NCBI GenBank assembly: GCA_944391635.1
Contig: CALXUL010000088.1
Location: 1 to 6,312, forward strand
Length of the DNA: 6,312 nucleotides
Origin: an uncultured Clostridia bacterium
GTDB taxonomy: Bacteria; Bacillota; Clostridia; UBA1381
Reading direction: 5' to 3'
The notes under the pieces are model-generated. The model was not told the DNA's origin. It ran no database searches and worked only from the letters and a program-made list of their open reading frames with translations. Below, piece after piece: positions 1-5,956 of this stretch (the first letter of the stretch is position 1; each line of letters starts with the position of its first letter). Made by a program: the position numbers and the translations under genes.

Positions 1-1387
1 CGACTCGAACTACCGGTTTGCCACGTGTAAGAACTGTATTAAGTCTTGCAAAATGATCTTCTACATATGAATATTCCTTGTACCAGGGCGACTGATAATT
101 TATTGATGCAGGATAATCACGCTTTGCAACACCTTTCATCGTTACCCACGAAAGATGCGGTACACGTACTGTTACACCGAGCGCAGCCTGCCAGTCACCC
201 TGGAATTTATGACCTCTAAAGTCAAAATCCCAACCGGTAACTCCGTAAAGTTCAGATAATACGCCCTCTCTTCCAAATTGATGAGATGCTGACTGAGCCT
301 GCTTTGCGGTAGACAACTCAATATAGTTACAAAGCATATCTATTCCAGGTAGTTGGAATCCACGATAAAGACGCATTGTCTCTCCAAGTGCAGCTGACTG
401 CGATCCAAGAGTTGGCTCAAACATCAAATGCCCGGTAAGCAATATACCGTTTTTCTCACACCACTTTCCACACTGATCAACAAACGCTCTTGCAAATCTT
501 TCACAAATATGGTCATGATACTGCCATCTTGTTTTTGACGGCATATTATCTGCTTTTTCCCATACCAATTCCGGCAGACTCTCAAGTATATCCCTGCCGT
601 ATTCTTCTTTAAATGTATCCGGGAAATCTTCCGTCCAGGGCATTGATACGTCTGAAAGATCCTCCGAAAATTCTTTTGTATGTTTTATATATAACTGCGG
701 CTCATCCGTAAAAATAGCCGGAATTGTTTTTCCAAACTCTTCTCCTTCTTTCTTACGGTAGCCTTCGTATGTAATTTCTATAAACTCTTTTATCGCATCA
801 GCGCTCATCATGTCGACGTATGCCTGATTATTATACCAACCTCTTGGCTCACTTATTCTTAGATATACATACCATTTCCTGCCTTTTGCATTATTCAGCT
901 CACCAATTTTTGTGTATTTTTTTAGAGTTCCGTCGGTATTTAATTCAATATCATAACATGCAACAAGATATGGTTTAGCTGTTGATAGACATTCTTCCAA
1001 AGTACCACTGTCTTGTTTTGTCACAGTAAAAACTATATACTTTTGGCGATTTTTTATTTTTTTGGTAACATACCCTCCCGCAAAACCAGAAGGCCATCTA
1101 TCTTCATCATAAAGCCATGCAAGCATATTTTCTTCCTTAGCTTTTGAAACACAGGCAGACACATCATCCATAAATTCTTCACCAAGGTATTTTGTACCCA
1201 TGCCCGACCTTGAGTGCATATGGAATCCGCCAAACCCCATTTCTTTAAGACCTTCGATCTGCCTAAGCAGTTCATCCTTTTCAAGCTTACAATTCCATGA
1301 CCAAAACGGCGTTGCGCGATATGCGGCAGTTGGATTTTTGAAAAGCTCCGTGTCAAGATGTTTAGTTTCCTTTTCTTTGTACAGCAT
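1..1387 (-). CDS. GH106-like glycoside hydrolase (TIM-barrel type), C-terminus beyond window
   Basis: The frame is open from the ATG at 1387 to the window edge, giving 462 codons with no stop. The gene therefore continues to the left and the protein is larger. No signal peptide is visible (the start is MLYKEKETKH), so it probably acts in the cytoplasm on imported oligosaccharides or glycosides. Residues 27-60 (TPFWSWNCKLEKDEL, then MGFGGFHMHSR) resemble the opening strand and helix of the large TIM-barrel hydrolases placed near alpha-L-rhamnosidase family GH106. Other conserved-looking blocks are WLYDEDRWPSG (91-101), FTDEPQL (226-232), LTGHLMFEPT (317-326), LSELYGVTGWDFDF (377-390) and RGKPVVRV (455-462). 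E229 and E379 are carboxylates in conserved-looking positions and are candidate catalytic residues by inference only. A strong AAGGAGG site 6 nt upstream fixes the start. The gene is divergent from an AraC regulator, as is typical of sugar-utilisation loci. I am fairly sure it is a glycosidase-type protein, but the substrate is unknown and the family assignment is from memory of motifs. Confidence 0.75.
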   Translation of the reverse strand, partial: MLYKEKETKHLDTELFKNPTAAYRATPFWSWNCKLEKDELLRQIEGLKEMGFGGFHMHSRSGMGTKYLGEEFMDDVSACVSKAKEENMLAWLYDEDRWPSGFAGGYVTKKIKNRQKYIVFTVTKQDSGTLEECLSTAKPYLVACYDIELNTDGTLKKYTKIGELNNAKGRKWYVYLRISEPRGWYNNQAYVDMMSADAIKEFIEITYEGYRKKEGEEFGKTIPAIFTDEPQLYIKHTKEFSEDLSDVSMPWTEDFPDTFKEEYGRDILESLPELVWEKADNMPSKTRWQYHDHICERFARAFVDQCGKWCEKNGILLTGHLMFEPTLGSQSAALGETMRLYRGFQLPGIDMLCNYIELSTAKQAQSASHQFGREGVLSELYGVTGWDFDFRGHKFQGDWQAALGVTVRVPHLSWVTMKGVAKRDYPASINYQSPWYKEYSYVEDHFARLNTVLTRGKPVVRV

Positions 1388-1393
1388 TTTTTT

Positions 1394-1400
1394 CCTCCTT
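1394..1400 (-). promoter_or_regulatory. Ribosome binding site of the glycosidase gene
   Basis: On the minus strand, AAGGAGG is followed by six A residues and then ATG. This is a near-perfect Shine-Dalgarno sequence at optimal spacing. It supports the start at 1387, although the protein's C-terminal end lies outside the window. Confidence 0.9.
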
Positions 1401-1415
1401 GGATTATATTTTATA

Positions 1416-1444
1416 TTGACTTGATTATACAATCATTATATAAT
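1416..1444 (+). promoter_or_regulatory. Predicted sigma-A promoter of the araC-family gene
   Basis: On the plus strand, the -35 box TTGACT (1416..1421, five of six) and the -10 box TATAAT (1439..1444, perfect) are exactly 17 bp apart. Transcription would start near 1451 and give a leader of about 55 nt before the ATG at 1506. Its -10 box lies within the spacer of the opposing glycosidase promoter, so polymerase could not occupy both at once. Confidence 0.65.
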
Positions 1445-1452
1445 AAATTCAA
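1424..1452 (-). promoter_or_regulatory. Predicted sigma-A promoter of the glycosidase gene
   Basis: On the minus strand, the -35 box TTGAAT (1452..1447, four of six consensus bases) and the -10 box TATAAT (1429..1424, perfect) are separated by 17 bp. Transcription would start near 1417, leaving a leader of about 30 nt that contains the ribosome binding site. The element overlaps almost completely with the oppositely directed araC promoter. Because the region is very AT-rich, box matches alone are not proof. Confidence 0.6.
1431..1447 (+). repeat. 17-bp promoter-core repeat, copy 1
   Basis: The 17-mer AATCATTATATAATAAA in the divergent promoter region occurs again, exactly, at 1803..1819 inside the araC-family gene, 372 bp downstream. 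This copy contains the -10 box of the araC promoter. The sequence is 16/17 A or T, so chance identity in an AT-rich region is possible. An operator pair is an alternative. Confidence 0.5.
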
Positions 1453-1492
1453 CAGGGTAATCTTTCATTATATCCCTATAATTTTAATATTT

Positions 1493-1499
1493 GGAGGTG
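1493..1499 (+). promoter_or_regulatory. Ribosome binding site that decides the araC start
   Basis: GGAGGTG lies 6 nt before the ATG at 1506. An in-frame TTG at 1491 would extend the protein by five residues, but that TTG directly abuts this Shine-Dalgarno sequence and has none of its own. ATG 1506 is therefore preferred. Confidence 0.9.
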
Positions 1500-1505
1500 A
1501 ATACA

Positions 1506-2336
1506 ATGAGTAACACACCTGATAAGGGGCATATAAAACTTATGTATGATCATAATTTGTCCGTTGAAGCACATACACATAACTTTCTTGAGCTTGTATA
1601 TGTTACTCAAGGTCGAGCTATTCATTATGTAGATGGCAGAGAAATGATAATTAAAAAGGGCAACTATTTTATTATTGATTACTTTGTTTCACATTCATAT
1701 ACCAGTATAGATTCAAAACCGCTTGAAATTTTTAATTGTCTGTTTAATCCGGAATTTATTGATAAGAGTCTTAAATACTGCCGAAGTTTTAATACGCTTT
1801 TAAATCATTATATAATAAAAATGGATTCAACAAAGCTTAGTCTAAACCCTTCAAACACCTTATTTTTTGACTCAAGCGGACAAATCTATAATTATATGGA
1901 ATCTATGTACAATGAATATATTGCACAACGGACTGGATATTACGAGCTTATACGCTGCAAATTAATCAGCCTGCTCATTGCAACAATGCGAACAATAGAA
2001 AAAAATGATATAATTGATGATGACCCTATATCCTATATCATTAAATATACGCAAGAAAACTATATGAAAAAAATCACCCTCGGAAACATTGCCGCAAACC
2101 TTCAGTACAGTCTTCCCTATATCAGCAACCGTTTTAAAAAAGATACAGGCATGTGTTTTTCGGATTACCTTAAACAGCTACGTGTTGACGAAGCATGCCG
2201 TCTTCTATCAAACACCAAACAAACAGTTGAAGATATAGCAGAGTCAGTAGGATATTCTGATATAGATTTTTTCTATTCTGTATTTAAAAAACTGACCGGA
2301 AAAACTCCCGGTCAGTTCAGAACAATTTATAAATAG
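1506..2336 (+). CDS. AraC-family transcriptional regulator with N-terminal cupin domain
   Basis: This is a 276-residue protein, a usual length for a one-component AraC regulator. Residues 10 to about 100 look like an AraC-type cupin ligand-binding domain: H23-x-H25 followed by FLELVYVTQG (27-36), then DGREMIIKKGNYFII (43-57) and a histidine at 63. Residues 176-276 form the paired helix-turn-helix DNA-binding domain. The first helix-turn-helix is near 191-215 (TLGNIAANL, then ISNRFKKDTG). The second is near 240-272, ending in the family signature with VGYSDIDFF, FKKLTG, then TPGQFR. It is transcribed divergently from the glycosidase gene and almost certainly controls it in response to a sugar-like ligand; the ligand is unknown. 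It ends 1 bp before the convergent ispE stop codon, and its last codons contain a strong hairpin discussed separately. The family call is secure, while the target gene is inferred from position. Confidence 0.93.
   Translation: MSNTPDKGHIKLMYDHNLSVEAHTHNFLELVYVTQGRAIHYVDGREMIIKKGNYFIIDYFVSHSYTSIDSKPLEIFNCLFNPEFIDKSLKYCRSFNTLLNHYIIKMDSTKLSLNPSNTLFFDSSGQIYNYMESMYNEYIAQRTGYYELIRCKLISLLIATMRTIEKNDIIDDDPISYIIKYTQENYMKKITLGNIAANLQYSLPYISNRFKKDTGMCFSDYLKQLRVDEACRLLSNTKQTVEDIAESVGYSDIDFFYSVFKKLTGKTPGQFRTIYK
1803..1819 (+). repeat. 17-bp promoter-core repeat, copy 2, inside araC gene
   Basis: This is an exact copy of the 17-mer at 1431..1447, here encoding part of LNHYIIK in the linker region of the regulator. 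No good -35 box lies 17 bp upstream (TTTAAT), so an internal promoter is not well supported. An auxiliary operator for DNA looping is possible, and so is chance. Confidence 0.45.
2286..2317 (-). terminator. Intrinsic terminator of the dxs-tlyA-ispE unit, embedded in araC coding sequence
   Basis: On the minus strand, a perfect 10-bp stem (AACTGACCGG, paired with CCGGTCAGTT) encloses the 8-nt loop GAGTTTTT. A run of T follows: six in total, counting the two that close the stem (2291..2286). It starts about 20 nt after the ispE stop codon, the expected place for a Rho-independent terminator. In the plus direction the stem is followed by CAGAACAATT, with no T run, so it would terminate minus-strand transcripts. 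The same bases encode KLTGKTPGQF of the regulator. Confidence 0.65.
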
Positions 2337-2337
2337 A

Positions 2338-3219
2338 TTAGTTATATGTTTTTGTGAGATATACTTCTTTGTAAAAAGTAAAAAAGCTATCGCAGGATTT
2401 TTTTGCCGCAATTTCATCATCAAAAATGCCAAAAACCGTAGGCCCAGAACCACTCATTGCAGCAGCAAGCGCACCGTCTTTAATCATTTTTTCCTTTATT
2501 CTCAACACTACCGGTGCTATATCCGCAGTAACTGGTTCCATTACATTGTGAATGCGCTTGCTTATCTGGTTTATATCGGCTTTTTTTATAGACTCAATCA
2601 TTCCAACGGTATCAGGGTGTACGATATCGTGTGAATCTATTTTTTCATAAATTTTAGCTGTTGAAATACTTATCGGGGGCTTCACCAATAAAACAGTCGT
2701 TTTGGGCATTTCTGCTACGGGGCTTAGCTTTTCACCGATGCCTTCTGCAAGCTGCGTTCCTCCAATAATGCAGTATGGCACATCTGCGCCGAGCTTTACA
2801 CCTATCTTACAGAGTTCCTCATCACTAAGGTTAACGTCATATAAGATATTCAGCGCACATAAAACCGCCGCGGCATTTGAGCTGCCTCCGGCAAGTCCGG
2901 CTGCAACAGGTATATTTTTCTGAATATCTATTCTTGCACCGCCCTTTATTTGACACTCTTCAAAAAATATTTTTGCGGCTTTCCACGCAATATTTTTCTC
3001 TCCAAGCGGCAAATAATTCAAGTTCGTTACAAGAGTTATTTCCTTTTCATTTTTTTCGACAGTTACCATATCACACAAGTTCACAGTCTGCATTACCATG
3101 CTGACATTATGGTATCCATCTTCACGTTTATTTAACACATCAAGTGTGAGATTGATTTTTGCGTAAGACCGTGCATATGCACGGTTGCCATTTATAATAA
3201 TTTCGTCAGATAAACGCAT
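2338..3219 (-). CDS. ispE: 4-diphosphocytidyl-2-C-methyl-D-erythritol kinase (IspE)
   Basis: This GHMP-family kinase phosphorylates the 2-hydroxyl of CDP-methylerythritol with ATP, the fourth step of the cytosolic MEP isoprenoid pathway. The protein has 293 residues, close to the family's usual 280-300. Signatures visible are YAKINLTLDVL (19-29) with K21, REDGYH (32-37), the ATP-binding loop PVAAGLAGGSSNAAA (104-118), GADVPY (144-149) with catalytic-type D146, and the C-terminal SGSGPTVFGIF (256-266). All motifs look intact. The N-terminus runs about 15 residues longer before YAKINL than in many homologues, but no closer ATG is present. The ribosome binding site is only a G-run (AGGGGGAAG, 3231..3223), weaker than those of tlyA, so translation may depend partly on coupling to tlyA 14 bp upstream. 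It is the last gene of the unit. Its stop codon TAA is separated by 1 bp from the convergent araC stop. Function is secure. Confidence 0.96.
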   Translation of the reverse strand: MRLSDEIIINGNRAYARSYAKINLTLDVLNKREDGYHNVSMVMQTVNLCDMVTVEKNEKEITLVTNLNYLPLGEKNIAWKAAKIFFEECQIKGGARIDIQKNIPVAAGLAGGSSNAAAVLCALNILYDVNLSDEELCKIGVKLGADVPYCIIGGTQLAEGIGEKLSPVAEMPKTTVLLVKPPISISTAKIYEKIDSHDIVHPDTVGMIESIKKADINQISKRIHNVMEPVTADIAPVVLRIKEKMIKDGALAAAMSGSGPTVFGIFDDEIAAKKSCDSFFTFYKEVYLTKTYN

Positions 3220-3233
3220 TATCTTCCCCCTAT

Positions 3234-4037
3234 CTAAAGCCGGTCATGTGAATCTCTCACAACTTTTTCTATTTCTGCTTTACCAATGCCGCAGTCATCT
3301 GTACTTTTTGAAAGATATATCAAATATTCAATATTACCCTCTGGTCCCTTAACAGGTGAAAAAGACAGCCCACACACAGAAAACCCAATATCCCGCGCTT
3401 TTTCTGCAACTTTTTCAATAACTTCCATATGCACATTTTCATCGCGTACAACGCCTTTTTTGCCGACCTGCTCTCTTCCTGCCTCAAACTGTGGCTTTAT
3501 CAATGCTACAACTTCACCGTCATCAGACAAAATATTATATGCCACAGGAAGCACCAATCCAAGCGAAATAAATGATACATCAATCGAAGCAAACTTAGGC
3601 GTGTCCTCTATATCCTCCGGCTTAACATAACGAATATTGGTCCGTTCCATATTAACAACTCGCTCATCGACTCTCAATTTCCAAGCAAGCTGACCATATC
3701 CGACATCGATTGAATAAACTTTTTTTGCCCCGCTCATCAACATACAGTCTGTAAACCCGCCTGTTGAGGCGCCTATATCCATACAAATCTTATTTTCCAA
3801 ACTAATAGGAAAACGCGAAAGAGCCTTTTCCAACTTCAGTCCGCCACGGCTTACATATTTTAATGTTTCGCCACGGATTTCAGGCAAAACTTCAGACAAA
3901 ACCTGATCTCCGGCTTTGTCGCATCTGCAGCCATTCACATACACCTGTCCTGCCATAATAAGCGCCTTGGCTTGTTCGCGGCTCTTACACAGCCCTTTTT
4001 CAACAAGCAATACATCTATTCTGACTTTATCGCTCAT
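3234..4037 (-). CDS. tlyA: TlyA-type rRNA 2'-O-methyltransferase (S4 domain + FtsJ-like domain)
   Basis: The protein has 267 residues. Residues about 5-62 form an S4 RNA-binding domain (RIDVLLVEKGLCKSREQAK, then AGQVYVNG). Residues about 63-245 form a Rossmann methyltransferase with the SAM motif DIGASTGGFTD (87-97). The K-D-K-E catalytic tetrad can be read as K68 (RGGLKL), D153 (IDVSFIS), K181 (LIKPQFE) and E237 (NIEYLIY). As recalled, these sit one residue before the Mycobacterium tuberculosis TlyA positions. Family members 2'-O-methylate rRNA cytidines (16S C1409 and/or 23S C1920) using S-adenosylmethionine, which affects capreomycin sensitivity; older annotations call them hemolysins. The ATG at 4037 is chosen because GGAGGAG lies just upstream and the S4 domain begins directly. 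A longer in-frame start at 4112 would add 25 residues that lie wholly within dxs. The gene overlaps the end of dxs by 11 bp (4027-4037), indicating translational coupling. Which rRNA sites it modifies cannot be told from sequence. Confidence 0.95.
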   Translation of the reverse strand: MSDKVRIDVLLVEKGLCKSREQAKALIMAGQVYVNGCRCDKAGDQVLSEVLPEIRGETLKYVSRGGLKLEKALSRFPISLENKICMDIGASTGGFTDCMLMSGAKKVYSIDVGYGQLAWKLRVDERVVNMERTNIRYVKPEDIEDTPKFASIDVSFISLGLVLPVAYNILSDDGEVVALIKPQFEAGREQVGKKGVVRDENVHMEVIEKVAEKARDIGFSVCGLSFSPVKGPEGNIEYLIYLSKSTDDCGIGKAEIEKVVRDSHDRL

Positions 4038-5886
4038 TTTTCTCCTCCGAAAACATAATCTGCTTAATCTGCCGACAAATAGCCTCTGCATCCATTCCAA
4101 AGAGCTTATCAAGCTCGCTCACACTTCCATGCGTTATAGGTTTATCCGCAAATGCCTTTACCAAGAGCGGCGGCATGCTCTTATTTTCTGACATTATCAA
4201 GGATACAGCTGCCCCAAATCCACCATATATGACTCCATCCTCAATTGTTACAGCAAGTTTCTTACCTTCCGAATGTGTTATTAAAAACTCTTTATCAAGC
4301 GGTTTAATTGTAGGCATCACGCACACACCTGCATCTATACCCATGTCTGAGCAAACTTTTCTGCATTCTAATGCGGTCGCAGTCATTCTTCCGCAGGTAA
4401 ATATAACAATATCTTTTCCAGAATACAGTTCATGACCTTTTCCGAAAGAAAAATCCATTTGCGGCACAGATTTATTTTCGCTTCCTCTCGGATACCGTAT
4501 CGCAATAGGTCCGTTAAATCGGTTTACTGCGTAGTCGAGCATCTGTCCAAGTTCTTTATATCCAGCCGGAGACAAAATCGTCATATTAGGCATGGCATAT
4601 AGATAAGATATATCAAACATGCCCTGGTGCGTTTCACCGTCAGCTCCGACAATTCCTGCACGGTCTATCGGAAAGACAACATGAAGATTCTGAAGGCATA
4701 CATCATGAAGCACCTGGTCATATGAACGCTGCAAAAAAGAAGAGTAAATAGGCACAACTGGAACCATACCTGAAATTGCAAGTCCGGCAGACATAGTTAC
4801 AGCATGTTGTTCTGCAATCCCAACGTCAAAATAACGCTCCCTGTATTTCGCTTTAAACTCTAAAAGTCCTGTACCTGCCGGCATAGCGCCGGTAACCGCT
4901 ACAACATTTTTATTTTCTGATGCAAGCTCTATGAGTTTTTCTCCAAATGCTTGAGAAAAGTCTTTTTCTTTTACTGAGCCGGTCGCAGAAATACCATGAA
5001 AATCCTGCGGTTTTTCTTCAGCAGGCTGATACCCCTTGCCTTTTTTGGTCAGTACATGTATAAAAACAGATTTTTCTGTTCTTTTTGCGTGCTCAAAAGC
5101 ATTAAAAACTGCTTCAAGATTATGACCGTCAACCGGTCCGTAGTATTCAAAACCAAAATCCTCAAATAATGTTGTAGGAAGAATTGTTGCTTTAATTATA
5201 CGCTTTATTTTACGTATACCCCTTGCGGTAGCTGCGCCACCAACCGGAATCTTTGCCAGAAAATCCTGCACAACTTCTTTTGATTTAAAATAAGTAGGTT
5301 TCTGACGCAAAGCACGTAGATACTTTGAAATAGCACCTACATTTTTAGATATGGACATGGCATTATCATTTAGTACAAATATAACCTTTGTCTTGCTTCT
5401 GCCCGCATCGTTCATCGCTTCATACATCATTCCGCCGGTTAACGCACCATCGCCAAAAATTGCTGTAATATTATATTTTTCGCCGCATAAATCACGTGCT
5501 CTCGCCATACCGACAGCTGCAGAAGCTGATGTAGAACTATGTCCAGTATTAAAACAGTCATATATACTCTCTTCAGTTTTGGGAAAGCCGCTCATTCCGC
5601 CAAATTTTCTGAGACTGGAAAAACCGTCCTTTCGTCCCGTTAAAAGCTTGTACACATATGATTGATGCCCAACATCCCAAATCACCTTATCCTGCGGCAT
5701 ATCAAAAACCGCAAGAAGAGCTATCGTCAGTTCAACAACACCAAGGTTAGACGCAAGATGCCCTCCGGTTTTGCTAACACTTTCTATTAAGAACTCACGC
5801 ACCTCAGCCGCAAGGCAATTAAGTTCATCTATCGTCATTTTTTTCAAATCGACAGGTGATGAAATCTTATCAAGATATTCCCACAT
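4027..5886 (-). CDS. dxs: 1-deoxy-D-xylulose-5-phosphate synthase (Dxs)
   Basis: This thiamine-diphosphate enzyme condenses pyruvate with glyceraldehyde 3-phosphate, releasing CO2, to give 1-deoxy-D-xylulose 5-phosphate. It is the first and usually rate-controlling step of the MEP pathway and also feeds thiamine and pyridoxal synthesis. The 619-residue length is normal. Visible motifs are TGGHLASNLGVVELT (40-54) with H43, WDVGHQSY (70-77), the ThDP/Mg site GDGALTGG (145-152) completed by NDN (173-175), GPVDGHN (250-256), the catalytic-type glutamate E359 in DVGIAEQHAV (354-363), and DRAGIVGADGETHQG (408-422) with H420. No key residue is missing. The ATG at 5886 gives the usual N-terminus (LDKISSPVDLKKM), but the Shine-Dalgarno is weak: AAAGGA lies 12 nt away and AAGG abuts the ATG. 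It is the first gene of the unit with tlyA and ispE and has its own predicted promoter. No thiamine riboswitch fits in the short leader. Confidence 0.97.
   Translation of the reverse strand: MWEYLDKISSPVDLKKMTIDELNCLAAEVREFLIESVSKTGGHLASNLGVVELTIALLAVFDMPQDKVIWDVGHQSYVYKLLTGRKDGFSSLRKFGGMSGFPKTEESIYDCFNTGHSSTSASAAVGMARARDLCGEKYNITAIFGDGALTGGMMYEAMNDAGRSKTKVIFVLNDNAMSISKNVGAISKYLRALRQKPTYFKSKEVVQDFLAKIPVGGAATARGIRKIKRIIKATILPTTLFEDFGFEYYGPVDGHNLEAVFNAFEHAKRTEKSVFIHVLTKKGKGYQPAEEKPQDFHGISATGSVKEKDFSQAFGEKLIELASENKNVVAVTGAMPAGTGLLEFKAKYRERYFDVGIAEQHAVTMSAGLAISGMVPVVPIYSSFLQRSYDQVLHDVCLQNLHVVFPIDRAGIVGADGETHQGMFDISYLYAMPNMTILSPAGYKELGQMLDYAVNRFNGPIAIRYPRGSENKSVPQMDFSFGKGHELYSGKDIVIFTCGRMTATALECRKVCSDMGIDAGVCVMPTIKPLDKEFLITHSEGKKLAVTIEDGVIYGGFGAAVSLIMSENKSMPPLLVKAFADKPITHGSVSELDKLFGMDAEAICRQIKQIMFSEEKNER
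4042..4048 (-). promoter_or_regulatory. Ribosome binding site that decides the tlyA start
   Basis: On the minus strand, GGAGGAG is followed by AAAA and the ATG at 4037; the GGAGG core is 6 nt from the start. It lies within the last codons of dxs (S-E-E-K), so ribosomes finishing dxs pass directly over it. Confidence 0.9.
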
Positions 5887-5922
5887 CCTTATTACTCATC
5901 CTTTCCTGTCCATACACATTTT

Positions 5923-5956
5923 TTTACAGTATATCACAAAAATCTATTACTGTAAA
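5923..5956. repeat. Perfect 9-bp inverted repeat overlapping the dxs promoter
   Basis: TTTACAGTA (5923..5931) and TACTGTAAA (5948..5956) are perfect inverted copies separated by 16 bp, so their centres are 25 bp apart. One arm contains the whole -35 box and the other covers four of the six -10 bases. No T-run follows either arm on the RNA-like strand: the minus transcript reads AAAAAATG after the stem. It is therefore a poor intrinsic terminator for the transporter gene. An operator-like site is the other reading, but part of the symmetry could come from the promoter boxes themselves. Confidence 0.6.
5928..5956 (-). promoter_or_regulatory. Predicted sigma-A promoter of the dxs-tlyA-ispE unit
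   Basis: On the minus strand, the -35 box TTTACA (5956..5951) and the -10 box TATACT (5933..5928) are exactly 17 bp apart, each matching five of six consensus bases. Transcription would start near 5921, about 34 nt before the dxs ATG. The -35 box lies in the last codons and stop of the upstream transporter gene. This suggests that dxs is transcribed independently of it. Confidence 0.7.

Noticed and set aside
1054..1356. A 100-codon minus-strand frame overlapping the glycosidase gene
   Set aside because: It lies in another frame of the same strand within the 462-codon glycosidase frame, lacks a ribosome binding site and has no recognisable domain. The longer frame has strong family motifs and an ideal ribosome binding site.
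1491..1505. TTG start for the AraC gene at 1491
   Set aside because: The TTG directly abuts the GGAGGTG ribosome binding site that serves the ATG at 1506. The five added residues have no support.
2702..3135. Plus-strand open frames of 61-75 codons within ispE
   Set aside because: They lie opposite an intact, motif-complete ispE, have no ribosome binding sites and show biased composition expected of antisense shadows. The same holds for plus-strand frames opposite tlyA, dxs and the transporter.
4038..4112. Longer tlyA start at 4112
   Set aside because: The extra 25 residues are encoded wholly within dxs and do not resemble an S4 domain start. The ATG at 4037 has a strong ribosome binding site.
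5887..5946. Thiamine pyrophosphate riboswitch before dxs
   Set aside because: The whole gap is 60 nt and the predicted leader about 34 nt, too short for the THI element. No CTGAGA core was seen.
5923..5956. Intrinsic terminator of the transporter gene
   Set aside because: The inverted repeat has a 16-nt loop, an AT-rich stem and is followed by A residues, not T residues, in the direction of transcription.
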